Shown: positions 1-8,848, numbered from the stretch's first letter. The stretch is 40,791 nt of DNA from an uncultured Alphaproteobacteria bacterium (GCA_903860975.1 CAIOSI010000004.1:1-40791); one strand, 5' to 3'. A program made the numbers and translations. Notes: generated from the sequence alone by a model not told the origin.

Positions 1-135
1 CTTAGAATATCTGGCGCTCAACAATGGTTCCTATGTCCGGTCGCTCAGAAACGCTCGGGTAAACGGAGGCTAAACATGGTCGCCGCGATCATAGTATTGG
101 TATTTGGCATAGAGGCAGGACGAGAGAACACATGA
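1..135 (+). other. Open frame / possible leader ORF ahead of tetR
   Basis: Frame 1 is open from the window edge to a TGA at 133-135. Inside it, an ATG at 76 follows a good ribosome-binding sequence (cggagg, 65-70) and would encode a 19-residue hydrophobic peptide beginning MVAAIIVLVFG. Its stop overlaps the tetR ATG (132-134) as ATGA. It could be a short translated leader that couples translation into tetR, or the tail of a gene starting outside the window. The residues upstream of the ATG do not look like a recognisable protein. I see no other gene in this stretch. Confidence 0.25.
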
Positions 136-767
136 TGCATAGGGCGGATAGTCACCTGCGAAACGCGCCGGTGGGCCGCAAAGGCAAGGGCACCGTCGAT
201 CGGATCATCGACGCCACTGCGGACGTGCTTGAAGCGAGGGGATACGAGGCCCTCACCACAAATCACATCGCCGAAGCCGCTGGCGTCAACATCGCAACGC
301 TCTACAAGTACTTCGCAAACAAGCAGGCGATCCTAGTTGCGCTCCACGAGCGGATGTCACGGCGCTGGACGGAAGCATTGACGCACCTCGTCGATCAAAT
401 CCACGACGGGATGCCGTGGCGCGAAACCGTCTGCAAGACCATTGATGTCGCTGCGGAGCGCCGCCAGGCTGCGGCTGGCGCAGCCGCCATGCGGATCGCC
501 ATGAAAGTTTGTCCGGAGCTTCAATTTTACGACCGCGCCGAATCCGTCGAGTCGGGCACGCTCGTCGCGGATATGCTGATCGCCCGGGCAAGCGTCGACG
601 CCGTGACCGCGGCAAGGGTTGGGCGCGTGGCGATCGAGGTGGGAATGGCTGTTCTGGACCTCCTGCTTCACGAGGAAGCGGCGGACGATGCAGCGTGGGT
701 GGATGAAGCCAAGGCCGTGGTCTGCAACTACCTCGCGCCGTACTTCGAGGATCGCGCGCGCATCTGA
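132..767 (+). CDS. TetR/AcrR family transcriptional regulator
   Basis: A 211-residue protein with a TetR-type N-terminal helix-turn-helix at about residues 22-70 (RIIDATADVLEARGYEALTT, then HIAEAAGVNIATLYKYFANK). The family binds palindromic operators as dimers and is usually released by a small ligand held in the variable C-terminal domain, here about residues 80-205. A second ATG directly follows the first (135), so the start is uncertain by one codon. The gene lies 54 bp upstream of the amidohydrolase/porin pair on the same strand, so it may control those genes and itself. The ligand cannot be told from sequence. Confidence 0.9.
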   Translation: MMHRADSHLRNAPVGRKGKGTVDRIIDATADVLEARGYEALTTNHIAEAAGVNIATLYKYFANKQAILVALHERMSRRWTEALTHLVDQIHDGMPWRETVCKTIDVAAERRQAAAGAAAMRIAMKVCPELQFYDRAESVESGTLVADMLIARASVDAVTAARVGRVAIEVGMAVLDLLLHEEAADDAAWVDEAKAVVCNYLAPYFEDRARI

Positions 768-857
768 TCGTGCCGAGATCATGAAATAAGTAATCGCTTT
801 CTTTTTGAATATATCCCAATCATGAGTCCGAGATGGTTCGGGCGAAGGGGATTGGCC

Positions 858-2627
858 ATGCCACTTTATCGGTTTGCGGCACTCGCACCGTTGGCACTGC
901 TGACCGCTTGTGCGGCAAACATTGAGCCGCCCAAACTCGCAGTGGCAGTTGCTGCGGCGCAATCCGCCGACACACTTTATGTACATGGCGATATTCTGAC
1001 GATGGCAGGCAATGAGCCTGCCTACGTGGAAGCTCTTGCCGTAGACCATGGCCGCATCAGTTATGCCGGTCCGCGCGCGTCAGCACCTTCGGCCCAGCAC
1101 ACTGTGGATCTTGGCGGCAAGACCTTGCTGCCGGGCTTCATTGACAGTCACGGCCATATGGTTGCGTTCGGCAAGAACTTGATCGACGCAGATCTGGTCG
1201 GCACTCCCGACATTCCCGATCTTATTGCGCGCATGAAAACGCACGCGCCTCAGGTGCCGGCGGGCGCATGGATCGTTGGCTTTGGCTATTCAGCCAAGAA
1301 GATGAAAGAAAATCGCACGCCGACAGTTGAAGAGCTCGATACGATCTCGGCAAAAACACCGGTGATGATCGTTGACGGTTCAGGTCATCTTGGCGCCGGA
1401 AACTCCGCGCTGTTCGCTATTGCGGGCGTTGGTGCTTCAACTGCCGACCCGGTGGGCGGAACGTTTGCGCGCAAGGCCGATGGCAAAGCGCTGGCAGGCC
1501 CGATGGAGGAAACCGCGCTGAACATGGTGCGCGAGAAGCGTCCCCCCTTCGAAGGAAAATTGGCCGACGATGTCATCACAGGCGGTGCACGGGCTTGGGC
1601 CAGCATGGGCCAGACGTCGGCGCAAGATTGCGGCATTGGCATTGGCAATGACGACATGGCCATCCTGCGCAATGCAATCGCCAAGAAGCTCCTGCCGATT
1701 GACCTTTACGTCTGCGCCAAGAACACCATCCTTGATCCGATGCTGGCGCAGGCCAACGAAGTGCGGGCCGACGCGGCCGCTGGACGCGTGAAACTGGATA
1801 CGCGCGTCGATGGCGATCCCCGCTATATCAACCGCGTCCGCATGGGTGGGGTCAAATTCTGGCTGGACGGGAGCGTCGACACGGCGTGGTTTACCGAGCC
1901 TTTCACCAACAACCCGCCCGGCAAGACCGGCGTCTATCGTGGCTATGAACAGATTCCCGATGCTGTGTTGAATGCAGCGTTTGACCGCTTGTGGACCTCG
2001 GACGTCCAGATCAACATGCACATGAACGGTGACGCGGCGGCCGATCAGGCGCTCCGTGCCATCGAACTGGCGGTCAAGAAATATGGCATGCGCGACCATC
2101 GTCCAGTGTTCATCCATGCAACGTATTTGCGGCCGGACCAGATCGCAAAAATGCGCGCTTATGGCGCTATTCCGACGTTCCTTGCGGCATCAATCCCTAC
2201 GGCGGGCGACTTTGTGGTCCATTTCTGGGGCGCTGACCGCGCGGCGAAGGCTGCAGGTGGCGGTACGTTCGTAAAGGAAGGCCTGCCGTTCACGCTCAGC
2301 CACGATGCTCCGGTTTCACCATCGCCGTCTATTCTAGGCATCGTCGATGCTGCTGTGAACCGGATCGCCGCCGGAAGCGGAGCCGTCATTGGTCCCGATG
2401 AGCGTTTGACCCCCTATCAAGGCTTGCGGGCTGTGACAGCTTACAGCGCCTATCAGGTCCATGAAGAGAAGACCAAGGGCACGCTCGAAGTCGGAAAGCT
2501 CGCCGACCTGGTCATTCTCGATGCAAATCCGCTCAAGGTTGCGCCAACCTCGATCAAGTCGATCAAGGTCCTTGAAACGATCAAGGAAGGTGTGCCGATC
2601 TTCCATCTTGACGCAGCAAGGCCGTGA
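858..2627 (+). CDS. Lipoprotein amidohydrolase, YtcJ-like (Amidohydrolase_3)
   Basis: A metal-dependent hydrolase of the amidohydrolase superfamily. I prefer the ATG at 858 because it leads directly into a lipoprotein signal (MPLYRFAALAPLALLTAC) with lipobox LTAC; an in-frame ATG at 822 would add 12 charged residues. The mature enzyme should be lipid-anchored and face the periplasm. Metal-binding motifs in order are the GFIDSHGH strand (HxH, about residues 98-100 from 858), INMHMNGDAA, PVFIHATY and the late LSHDAPVSPSPS aspartate, the pattern of Amidohydrolase_3 enzymes, which act on cyclic amides, ureas and related C-N bonds. The true substrate is unknown. The stop TGA overlaps the GTG of the porin gene by 4 bp, so the two products are probably made together. 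Confidence 0.85.
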   Translation: MPLYRFAALAPLALLTACAANIEPPKLAVAVAAAQSADTLYVHGDILTMAGNEPAYVEALAVDHGRISYAGPRASAPSAQHTVDLGGKTLLPGFIDSHGHMVAFGKNLIDADLVGTPDIPDLIARMKTHAPQVPAGAWIVGFGYSAKKMKENRTPTVEELDTISAKTPVMIVDGSGHLGAGNSALFAIAGVGASTADPVGGTFARKADGKALAGPMEETALNMVREKRPPFEGKLADDVITGGARAWASMGQTSAQDCGIGIGNDDMAILRNAIAKKLLPIDLYVCAKNTILDPMLAQANEVRADAAAGRVKLDTRVDGDPRYINRVRMGGVKFWLDGSVDTAWFTEPFTNNPPGKTGVYRGYEQIPDAVLNAAFDRLWTSDVQINMHMNGDAAADQALRAIELAVKKYGMRDHRPVFIHATYLRPDQIAKMRAYGAIPTFLAASIPTAGDFVVHFWGADRAAKAAGGGTFVKEGLPFTLSHDAPVSPSPSILGIVDAAVNRIAAGSGAVIGPDERLTPYQGLRAVTAYSAYQVHEEKTKGTLEVGKLADLVILDANPLKVAPTSIKSIKVLETIKEGVPIFHLDAARP

Positions 2628-4039
2628 AACGCCGTTTGATCTTGGTGGCGGCGCTGGCGGCCTTGCCGACTGCCGCGGCGGCGGCGACGACGGATCAGGA
2701 AGCATTGGTTGCGGACCTGCAACGGCAGATCGCAGCCCAGCAGGCGCAGCTCGATGCGCAGGGCAAGGCAATCGCTGAACTGCGAGGGCTTGTCGTCGGC
2801 GAGGCAAGACCCGCACCTGTCGCCTCGGAGGTTTCTCCCCCGGTCATGGTCGCTGCGGAAACGGTAGCTGTGGCGTCCAGTCCTGCGTCAATGAAAGCAC
2901 CCGAGCATGTCGTGCATATCGGTAATGCCGATGTGATGCTTGGCGGTGCCTTCACGCTGAATACGCTGGCGTCTGCGCGGCGGACTGTCGGGCCGGCGGG
3001 TTCAGTGTTCTTCCTCGCGCCGCCAGACGTGACCAGGCGTGACAACGTTCTCGACATCACCGCCCAGTACAGCCGCATTTCGCTCGGCATCGATATTCCA
3101 GCTGGTGACGACTGGACAGTATCGGCTCGAACGATGTTTACTTTCTATAATGGCAGCCTGCTCAACGCGAGTTACGGCTTCCAGCCGCTGTTCGGCTATG
3201 GTTCGGCAAGCAACGGCCGCTGGACGTTTTCAGCGGGTCTCATGTTTGAATTGTTCAGTCCGCGCCAGCCCGATGTCGTAGATAGCGTTTCGGCACTGTA
3301 TTTTTCCGGGAACCCCGCCAATTCACCGCGCGCCCAGCTGCGAACAGAATGGCGCGCGCCCCTTGGCGGCGGCACAAACTTCGAGGCAGCCGTGGCACTG
3401 TCTGATCCTATTTCGACTTTTGTTTCCAAGGATCTGACCGACCGGACGGAAGACAATGGCATCCCCAATCTAGAAACACGATTGGTGGTGACGCACGCGC
3501 CTGATGGCTGGTCGAGCCTGTTGGATCGATCAATGTGGGAATTTGGTATTTCGGCCGTCTATGGCGAGTTCCGCAAATTCTACGGCCTTTCTGCTCCCTT
3601 TGATGTGCGAACCAATCACGTTCGGGGTATCTCTATCGATGGAGGGGTCAGCCTTTCCTCGCGGCTTGCGCTGCAAGGAGAGGTATGGACCGGCCAGGCC
3701 TTGGGCAATTATGGCGCCGCCATTGGCGCGAGCGTGAATCCGCTTACTCGGGGTGAAGTCCATGCCAGCGGCGGCTGGGGCGAAGTGGCGCTGGCATGGT
3801 CGGGCAAGGCATATTCAACCTTCGGCTATGGCCTCGACAGCCCTAACCGGGAGCAACTGGTTCCCGGTGACAAGACCCGCAACGAAACCGTGTGGGGCAA
3901 CATATTCTGGCGGGCGGCTCCATGGCTGCGCCTAGGGCTTGAAGGCTCCTGGCGGCGTACGCAATATCTGCTCCCGACCGGCGGTTCACTTTCCAACGAC
4001 GGCTTTGGCATGCTAATGACCACGGCGTTCCGCTACTGA
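2624..4039 (+). CDS. DcaP-like outer-membrane porin
   Basis: A 471-residue protein with a Sec signal peptide (MKRRLILVAALAALPTAAAA), a short coiled coil at about residues 25-55 (LVADLQRQIAAQQAQLDAQG), a low-complexity linker, then a long beta-rich domain ending in the aromatic FRY typical of outer-membrane barrels. The arrangement fits trimeric DcaP-like porins, which carry an N-terminal coiled coil and pass small, often anionic compounds. The start is a GTG overlapping the amidohydrolase stop (GTGA), which implies translational coupling. My inference is that the porin admits a compound that the lipoprotein amidohydrolase then cleaves. The family call is from overall pattern and not from alignment. 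Confidence 0.75.
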   Translation: MKRRLILVAALAALPTAAAAATTDQEALVADLQRQIAAQQAQLDAQGKAIAELRGLVVGEARPAPVASEVSPPVMVAAETVAVASSPASMKAPEHVVHIGNADVMLGGAFTLNTLASARRTVGPAGSVFFLAPPDVTRRDNVLDITAQYSRISLGIDIPAGDDWTVSARTMFTFYNGSLLNASYGFQPLFGYGSASNGRWTFSAGLMFELFSPRQPDVVDSVSALYFSGNPANSPRAQLRTEWRAPLGGGTNFEAAVALSDPISTFVSKDLTDRTEDNGIPNLETRLVVTHAPDGWSSLLDRSMWEFGISAVYGEFRKFYGLSAPFDVRTNHVRGISIDGGVSLSSRLALQGEVWTGQALGNYGAAIGASVNPLTRGEVHASGGWGEVALAWSGKAYSTFGYGLDSPNREQLVPGDKTRNETVWGNIFWRAAPWLRLGLEGSWRRTQYLLPTGGSLSNDGFGMLMTTAFRY

Positions 4040-4114
4040 TGTCGCGGTTCGCCGTATCTGGCCGAGCCAGTATGCTGCTCGATCAATTTAAGTAGGGCAA
4101 AAGGGGCGCACGTA

Positions 4115-4810
4115 ATGACAAAGAAGCTAACCGCCGAGTTTTTCGGCACATTTTGGCTTGTTTTTGGCGGATGCGGCTCGGCCGTTCTAGCGGCAGCCTT
4201 TCCGTCACTCGGCATTGGGTTCGCGGGGGTTTCGCTAGCCTTTGGGTTGACCGTGTTGACGATGGCCTATGCGGTTGGCGGGATATCAGGCGGTCACTTC
4301 AATCCGGCGGTGTCCCTTGGGCTTGCGGTGGCAAATCGTTTCGAGTGGCGCAATCTGCTGCTCTATTGGATCGCACAAGTCGCAGGTGCGGTCGTTGCCG
4401 GCGGGGTTCTGTTCGTGATCGCCAGCGGCAAACCCGAATTTGCCCCAGGCGGCTTCGCCTCGAACGGGTACGGCGCGCTCTCGCCGGGCGGCTATTCTCT
4501 CACAGCTGCGCTGCTGATCGAAGTCGTGCTGACGGCGGGCTTCCTTATCGTGATCCTGGGATCAACCTCGAAGGCCATTCCAGCCGGGTTTGCGCCAATC
4601 GCGATTGGCCTCGCGCTGACACTGATCCACCTTATCTCGATCCCTGTGACCAACACCTCGGTCAACCCCGCGCGCTCGACCGGTACGGCATTGTTCGCAA
4701 CTACGGACGCGCTCGGCCAGCTTTGGCTGTTCTGGTTGGCTCCTATGCTGGGGGCGGCCGTGGGCGGACTAGGCTGGCGGTACCTCCTTGGGGACCAGGA
4801 AGCCGAATGA
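4115..4810 (+). CDS. aqpZ: Aquaporin Z, water-selective MIP channel
   Basis: A 231-residue inner-membrane channel with six hydrophobic segments and the two NPA half-helices: HFNPAVSLG (NPA at 63-65) and [10 protein letters not shown] (NPA at 184-186). The selectivity-filter residues F43, H172, T181 and R187 match the aromatic/arginine filter of water-specific AqpZ, so water and not glycerol is the likely substrate. The length matches the family norm of about 230 residues. It lies 75 bp downstream of the porin on the same strand with its own ribosome-binding sequence (aaggggcg), so it may be a separate unit or a loosely attached third gene. Confidence 0.93.
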   Translation: MTKKLTAEFFGTFWLVFGGCGSAVLAAAFPSLGIGFAGVSLAFGLTVLTMAYAVGGISGGHFNPAVSLGLAVANRFEWRNLLLYWIAQVAGAVVAGGVLFVIASGKPEFAPGGFASNGYGALSPGGYSLTAALLIEVVLTAGFLIVILGSTSKAIPAGFAPIAIGLALTLIHLISIPVTNTSVNPARSTGTALFATTDALGQLWLFWLAPMLGAAVGGLGWRYLLGDQEAE

Positions 4811-5026
4811 ATCTGCAATCAAAGGGGGGCTCCCGTCTAACAACGACACGCCTGATGTTGCCCCACCGATACAACGCAGACCATTTATAAAATCCAGACA
4901 AGCGGAACGCTACATCAACAATACTTTAATTTATAAAGAAGCAAGCTCTTCCATAAAACCTTTATTACAGATGAATTAATTTTCATGATACCAGAACTAT
5001 TTAGCTTATATTTCCAGGAGATCGTC
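4811..5026. other. AT-rich intergenic stretch
   Basis: This 216-bp gap is markedly richer in A and T than the rest of the window, with runs such as aatactttaatttataaag. It presumably contains the promoter of the glycine-zipper gene, but no clear -35/-10 pair could be fixed. A ribosome-binding sequence (ccaggag) sits just before the ATG at 5027. The composition is unlike the GC-rich core segment and supports foreign origin for this part. Confidence 0.4.
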
Positions 5027-5605
5027 ATGAAGGTTAAGGTTCACTCTGCTCGCTATTTCCTAAAACTGACGCTTGGTATTGCTTCATGTTATATAGGCCT
5101 TGCAGTTTGCTCGACGAGCTATGCGCAAGCGTCGAGCAACAAGCCCGTTGTCTATCCAAGCAAGGGCCAAACAGTGGCCGTTCAAGAAAAGGACACGGCT
5201 GCGTGCAACGCCTGGGCGCAAAATCAAACTGGTTTCGATGCCACCGCAGCGTTGAGGGCGCAGCAGGACAACGCTGCTGACGCGCAAAATCGCGCGCAGG
5301 CTTTGCAGGACAAGCGGGCAACGGTGGGAGGCGAGGCCATTGGCGGTGCGGCGAGAGGCGCCATCACGGGGGTCGCCATTGGCGCTATTGCTGGCGATGC
5401 TGGTAGAGGGGCAGCCATCGGCGCCACCGTCGGCGCATTCAATGGTCGTGCCCGCAATCGCGCCAAACATCGCCAACTCCTAGCAGCCGAAGCGCATGCT
5501 CGCAGCATGCGAGCGCAACAGCAAGCAGTGGACAATCAGAAGTTTGCCGATTTCCAAAAGGCGGTAGCCGCCTGCATGGAAGGCCGTGGCTACGCTGTAA
5601 AGTAA
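5027..5605 (+). CDS. Secreted glycine-zipper (YMGG-like) protein
   Basis: About 192 residues when started at the ATG at 5027, which has a well-placed aggag ribosome-binding sequence; an in-frame ATG at 4985 lacks one. The N-terminus is a Sec signal peptide (LTLGIASCYIGLAVCSTSYA, likely cut after SYA). The middle holds a glycine zipper (GGAARGAITGVAIGAIAGDA, then GRGAAIGATVGAFNG), two small-residue hairpin helices typical of periplasmic or envelope proteins that insert into or line membranes. The flanks are Gln/Ala-rich and probably helical. Conserved Cys residues occur near both ends (DTAACNAW; VAACMEGRG) and may form a disulfide. The function is unknown beyond envelope localisation. Confidence 0.75.
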   Translation: MKVKVHSARYFLKLTLGIASCYIGLAVCSTSYAQASSNKPVVYPSKGQTVAVQEKDTAACNAWAQNQTGFDATAALRAQQDNAADAQNRAQALQDKRATVGGEAIGGAARGAITGVAIGAIAGDAGRGAAIGATVGAFNGRARNRAKHRQLLAAEAHARSMRAQQQAVDNQKFADFQKAVAACMEGRGYAVK

Positions 5606-5860
5606 TGAAGACGCGGCACCCTAGCAGCGCGTTGCTGCGGGTATACACGCGTGCGTTTTGGCAAGCAAAGCCAAGAGTAGCGTACTTTGGCGATCGTCGG
5701 TTGCAGAGGTACTCCGACTTGGGCGGAAGCCCCACAGGCCAACCCCGCACTCCGCACGGTTGAGCTTCGAGTTATGCCGAATTCTATATCGACAGATATG
5801 GTGCACAGTATCGAGTACCATTTATGTAAATGAAAAAGTCTTGATTTCGGGATAAATATT
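5606..5860. other. Intergenic gap with a small hairpin
   Basis: There is no convincing gene in these 255 bases. A short inverted repeat (gcagc gcgtt gctgc, about 5624-5638) follows the glycine-zipper stop but has no T-tract, so I do not call it a terminator. The last 60 bases are AT-rich and probably contain the promoter of the META lipoprotein gene. Confidence 0.3.
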
Positions 5861-6682
5861 ATGTCGCACTCACGGTTTTTCGGCTTATTTTATGTAAGCA
5901 TTATTTCAGCCTGCGCTTCGAATCCGACATCTTTAAACAACACACCGACCGCGACTAATGTGCAATCGGCTGGCACAGTCCAAGCTGCGGCTGAAACACG
6001 AAATTCAACCGAAGTTTCCAGCGATGGCACCGGAGATTCTATGCGCGGTCCGGCGCCGCTTCTTAGCCTTCTAGGCGAATGGCTCATTGAAGATGTAGAT
6101 CAGCGCGGTGTCATGGACAATGTCCAACTGATTTTGACCTTTGATGACAAAGGGCGTGTCTCGGGCCAGCTGGGTTGCAATGCGGTAACGGGTCGCTTTA
6201 CTGCCGATAAGGCTGAACTTAGCTTTGGCCCCTTGGTGTCGACCCGCAAAATGTGCCTGTCACCCGCCGTGATGAACCAGGAGAGCCTCGTTCTGCGTAG
6301 CCTTCAGATGCTCAACACCGTGAGCTGGTCAGACAACGGGGCCGCGATCCTTGGCGGACCGGAAGGGCACAGCATTATCATGCGAAAAATTGCACCCCTC
6401 TCGGCATCCGGGATGGCACACGGTGATATCAGCCCGAGACCAGGCATGTATCGCTGTGCAAATGAGGCCGTTGGCATAGCGTTTGAGACCGGAGCGGCCT
6501 ATCTCACGGAAGCCGATGGAGTCACGGTCGTGCTCAAGAAGATCGATGGAGCCGGTGGCGACACTCCAGAGACTTTCACCAATGGGCGGGTAACCGTGTT
6601 TCGGCAAGCCGGGGCGGGCGGGCATGTCAGTTTTTCCAAGGGGCGGATGGCACCTGTGGAATGCCAACTCACTGCCGGCTGA
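5861..6682 (+). CDS. META-domain lipoprotein (HslJ-like)
   Basis: A 273-residue protein. The N-terminus is a lipoprotein signal ending in SIISAC (Cys at about residue 18), followed by a Ser/Thr/Asn-rich tether. Residues about 65-175 form a META domain, with LLGEWLIEDVD, the GQLGCNAVTGRF core and the LVSTRKMC strand seen in HslJ and related heat-shock or novobiocin-resistance lipoproteins. A second, unrecognised beta-rich region with two Cys (PGMYRCANEA; PVECQLTAG) follows to the end. META lipoproteins sit in the outer membrane facing the periplasm, and their biochemical role is not settled. Codon use is more AT-rich here than downstream. Confidence 0.75.
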   Translation: MSHSRFFGLFYVSIISACASNPTSLNNTPTATNVQSAGTVQAAAETRNSTEVSSDGTGDSMRGPAPLLSLLGEWLIEDVDQRGVMDNVQLILTFDDKGRVSGQLGCNAVTGRFTADKAELSFGPLVSTRKMCLSPAVMNQESLVLRSLQMLNTVSWSDNGAAILGGPEGHSIIMRKIAPLSASGMAHGDISPRPGMYRCANEAVGIAFETGAAYLTEADGVTVVLKKIDGAGGDTPETFTNGRVTVFRQAGAGGHVSFSKGRMAPVECQLTAG

Positions 6683-7015
6683 GGTGGTGGTGGTCGCGGT
6701 GCGGCATGCGCTTGCTATGACTTCATGAAAGTCTCTTGACGCTTCACCGAGCCCAACCTCCAACTTTCATGGTTGCATGGATTCAACCGCATAAGAAACC
6801 GCCAAATCGACTTATGCTGTCCGGTGAATTCACGAGTGCCCAACTGTTAGCGTTGATCTGGATATTTGCTCCATAACACCAACTTCGCCGCCGGAAGGGG
6901 CCTAAGATAGTGATCGGGTCAGTTCAGCTACCGCAATGCCAAACGTGTGCCCCCCCAGCCACTGTCGGCCAGTTTCAGTCGGACCGAGATGGGGCTGTTT
7001 CAGGGGTAATCCGCG
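6683..7015. other. 333-bp intergenic region, no gene recognised
   Basis: No reading frame here has protein-like character and I see no strong hairpin. The only local structure is a weak inverted repeat (ggttg catggatt caacc, about 6771-6788). The last 60 bases contain two related motifs (gtttcagtcgg and gtttcaggggt, about 6972-7007) just ahead of the DUF4239 start. They resemble the sort of short repeat left at a mobile-element end, but I cannot name one. Confidence 0.3.
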
Positions 7016-7786
7016 ATGTTTGAACTTGCGCCGATCTGGGTGGAGGCGCTGGCGCTGTTTGCAACTATGACGTTGAGCAGCGTACTGGGAAACCAGCTCA
7101 ACCGGTCCTTGCGCCGTAGCTCGCCCGAAGCGGCAGATAGAGACGAAGGCTATATCCTGTCGGGGATATTCGGGCTGCTGGCGCTGCTCATGGCATTTGC
7201 TTTCAGCTTGGCCGTTGGCCGCTATGAGGAGCGGCGCGAATTGGTGGTGGAGGAAGCAAACGCGCTGGGGACGCTGGCGAGCCGGCTCTCTCTGCTCACC
7301 TCGGCGCAGCAACAGGCTCTGCGGCCCGAATTGGCGGCCTATGCCGCAGCACGGGCAGAAGCTAGTCTGATCGCAGACGATGCCGCCTGGGAGCGAGCCA
7401 GCACGGCCGCCGCCGCTCGGCTCGATGGATTTTCTGCTCACCTTTATGCGGCCCTCGAAGCCGCGCCGCCCGACACCCGCGGTCCTCTTCTAGTGGAGGC
7501 CTTGAACACCACGGGCGATCTTGCGACCGCGCGGCACGCAGCACGCAAGGCGCGGCTACCGCGCGAGGTCATCCAGTTGCTCGCGCTGTTCTGCGTGGCC
7601 GGAGCCACGGTGCTGGGATATGCGCTGGAAGCTACCGGATTGCGCCATGCGATCGTTTCGCTGACTTTCTTCGCACTTCTGTCGTTGGCATTCGCGACAA
7701 TTCTAGACCTCGACCGGCCGCGCGGCGGCACGATCCTGGTCCCGCAGGAAGAACTTATCCGAACCGCAGCAGCATTGGCGGTTTGA
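7016..7786 (+). CDS. DUF4239 (bestrophin-like) membrane protein
   Basis: A 256-residue integral membrane protein. Two hydrophobic segments lie near the N-terminus (about 5-25 and 48-68, the latter followed by FSLAVGRYEERRELVVEEAN) and two near the C-terminus (about 188-235, VIQLLALFCVAGATVLGYAL and the next segment). They are separated by an Ala-rich helical region. The ending LDLDRPRGGTILVPQEEL is the recognisable tail of DUF4239 proteins, which resemble bestrophin channels in topology. No substrate is established. The start has a ggggtaa ribosome-binding sequence. The gene stands alone, and a hairpin lies downstream between it and the AbiE locus. Confidence 0.75.
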   Translation: MFELAPIWVEALALFATMTLSSVLGNQLNRSLRRSSPEAADRDEGYILSGIFGLLALLMAFAFSLAVGRYEERRELVVEEANALGTLASRLSLLTSAQQQALRPELAAYAAARAEASLIADDAAWERASTAAAARLDGFSAHLYAALEAAPPDTRGPLLVEALNTTGDLATARHAARKARLPREVIQLLALFCVAGATVLGYALEATGLRHAIVSLTFFALLSLAFATILDLDRPRGGTILVPQEELIRTAAALAV

Positions 7787-7859
7787 ACGCAGACGCTTGT
7801 TGACGGGCGTCGGTTTCCCGAACGGCAGGTAGCTGACCTGATAGCCTTGCCTGAAACCC

Positions 7860-7880
7860 GCCGGTTGGCAACCGGCTTAA
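7860..7880 (+). terminator. Candidate terminator after the DUF4239 gene
   Basis: A perfect 7-bp stem (gccggtt / aaccggc, 7860-7866 and 7870-7876) with a 3-base loop is followed by ttaaaa. It lies between the plus-strand DUF4239 gene and the convergent AbiE toxin remnant, so it could stop transcription from either side. The T-tract is poor on both strands, so this is tentative. Confidence 0.4.
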
Positions 7881-7899
7881 AAGGCGACAACCTGCGGTG

Positions 7900-8844
7900 C
7901 TATTTCTGGGATCCCAAGTCCGCCGTTGACGTAAACAGAACCCTCTCCAGAACATCGGCCAGGTCGCAACGCTTGTTGGCCGCGAGGCGGTCCAGATTCC
8001 GTTGCTTCCACAGGACAGCAGGTAAGCGCTGGGCTTCCGGTATCCCGAGAAGCTCCCAGTTCGGCTCTCCGCGCTTGAAACCTAGAAGGAAATGCCGGTG
8101 CGCTTCTGGCATGTCTGTGACCATCGCTGCGATGATTTCCTCACGTGCAGCTTCAAGATCGGCAAGTGCAACAGGTTCCTGCGTCATGCCCACAAACCCC
8201 CGTGCAAATTCCTCCGCCAGTGGCTTGCGGGTCGGCGCTAGGACCTCGGCCATCGGGCGGTTGTGGCTGATGAGATAGACAAGGAAAGCGCGCCGCAGTT
8301 CATTGCTGATGCCTTCGTGCGCCAACAGGTCGCGAACGTCGAAAAGATCGCGCGGATGCTGGCGGTCGAGCGCTGCCACGATCTTACCCGCATAGAGGTC
8401 GGCGAAGGACACAACCTGCATTTCCGCAAAGCCGAACTCTGCTTCCACGGTCGGTACCACGGGTTCCACCACAGGATCGTAAACCGTTCCGCGCAGCACG
8501 GGCGTAATCTCGATCTTGATCTGAACGCCTCCGGCGCGAACGATTAGCTTCGTGACGATTTTCTAGTCCGCCGAGCGGGACGGATTGACCTTCGCGCCGG
8601 GGATTCCAGCCTCGATCCGTTCCGCGATCTGCAGCATGGCTGCGTCGATTGCGGTAAGTGATGTGGTGCGGTCCTCGACGGGCAGTTATGTCAGGTCGAT
8701 GTCCACCGACAGGCGCGGCACGTCGCGTACGAACAGGTTGATGGCCGTGTCGCCCTTGAGCGCGAATGCCGCTTCCTTCGCCACGAAGGGAATGGTCCGA
8801 ATGAGAAGTGCGACCTGCTGCCGGTAGGTGTCGAGAAAGGCCAT
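7900..8844 (-). pseudogene. abiEii: AbiEii/AbiGii nucleotidyltransferase toxin, two nonsense mutations
   Basis: Reading the minus strand from the ATG at 8844 gives one continuous frame of 314 codons to the stop at 7900, interrupted only by TAA at codon 53 (8686-8688) and TAG at codon 94 (8563-8565). Neither break involves a frameshift. The protein on either side is clearly AbiEii, the toxin of type IV toxin-antitoxin/abortive infection systems: AFALKGDTAINLF, VPRLSVDIDLT just before the first stop, and the later DLYAGKIVAALDRQHPRDLF. The usual nucleotidyltransferase KGGT motif reads KGDT, a third likely damaging change. From family knowledge codon 53 would be Tyr and codon 94 perhaps Gln. The start lies 4 bp after the antitoxin stop, the normal AbiE order. 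The toxin should be inactive unless stops are read through or translation restarts internally. Confidence 0.88.
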
Positions 8845-8848
8845 GAAT

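Noticed and set aside
6960..7015. Insertion-sequence end suggested by paired gtttcag motifs
   Set aside because: No transposase, no matching inverted end and no target duplication were found; the similarity is too short.
6902..7441. Minus-strand open frame of 179 codons
   Set aside because: Its upstream part lies antisense to the DUF4239 gene, which has clear family features, and the residues have no domain character.
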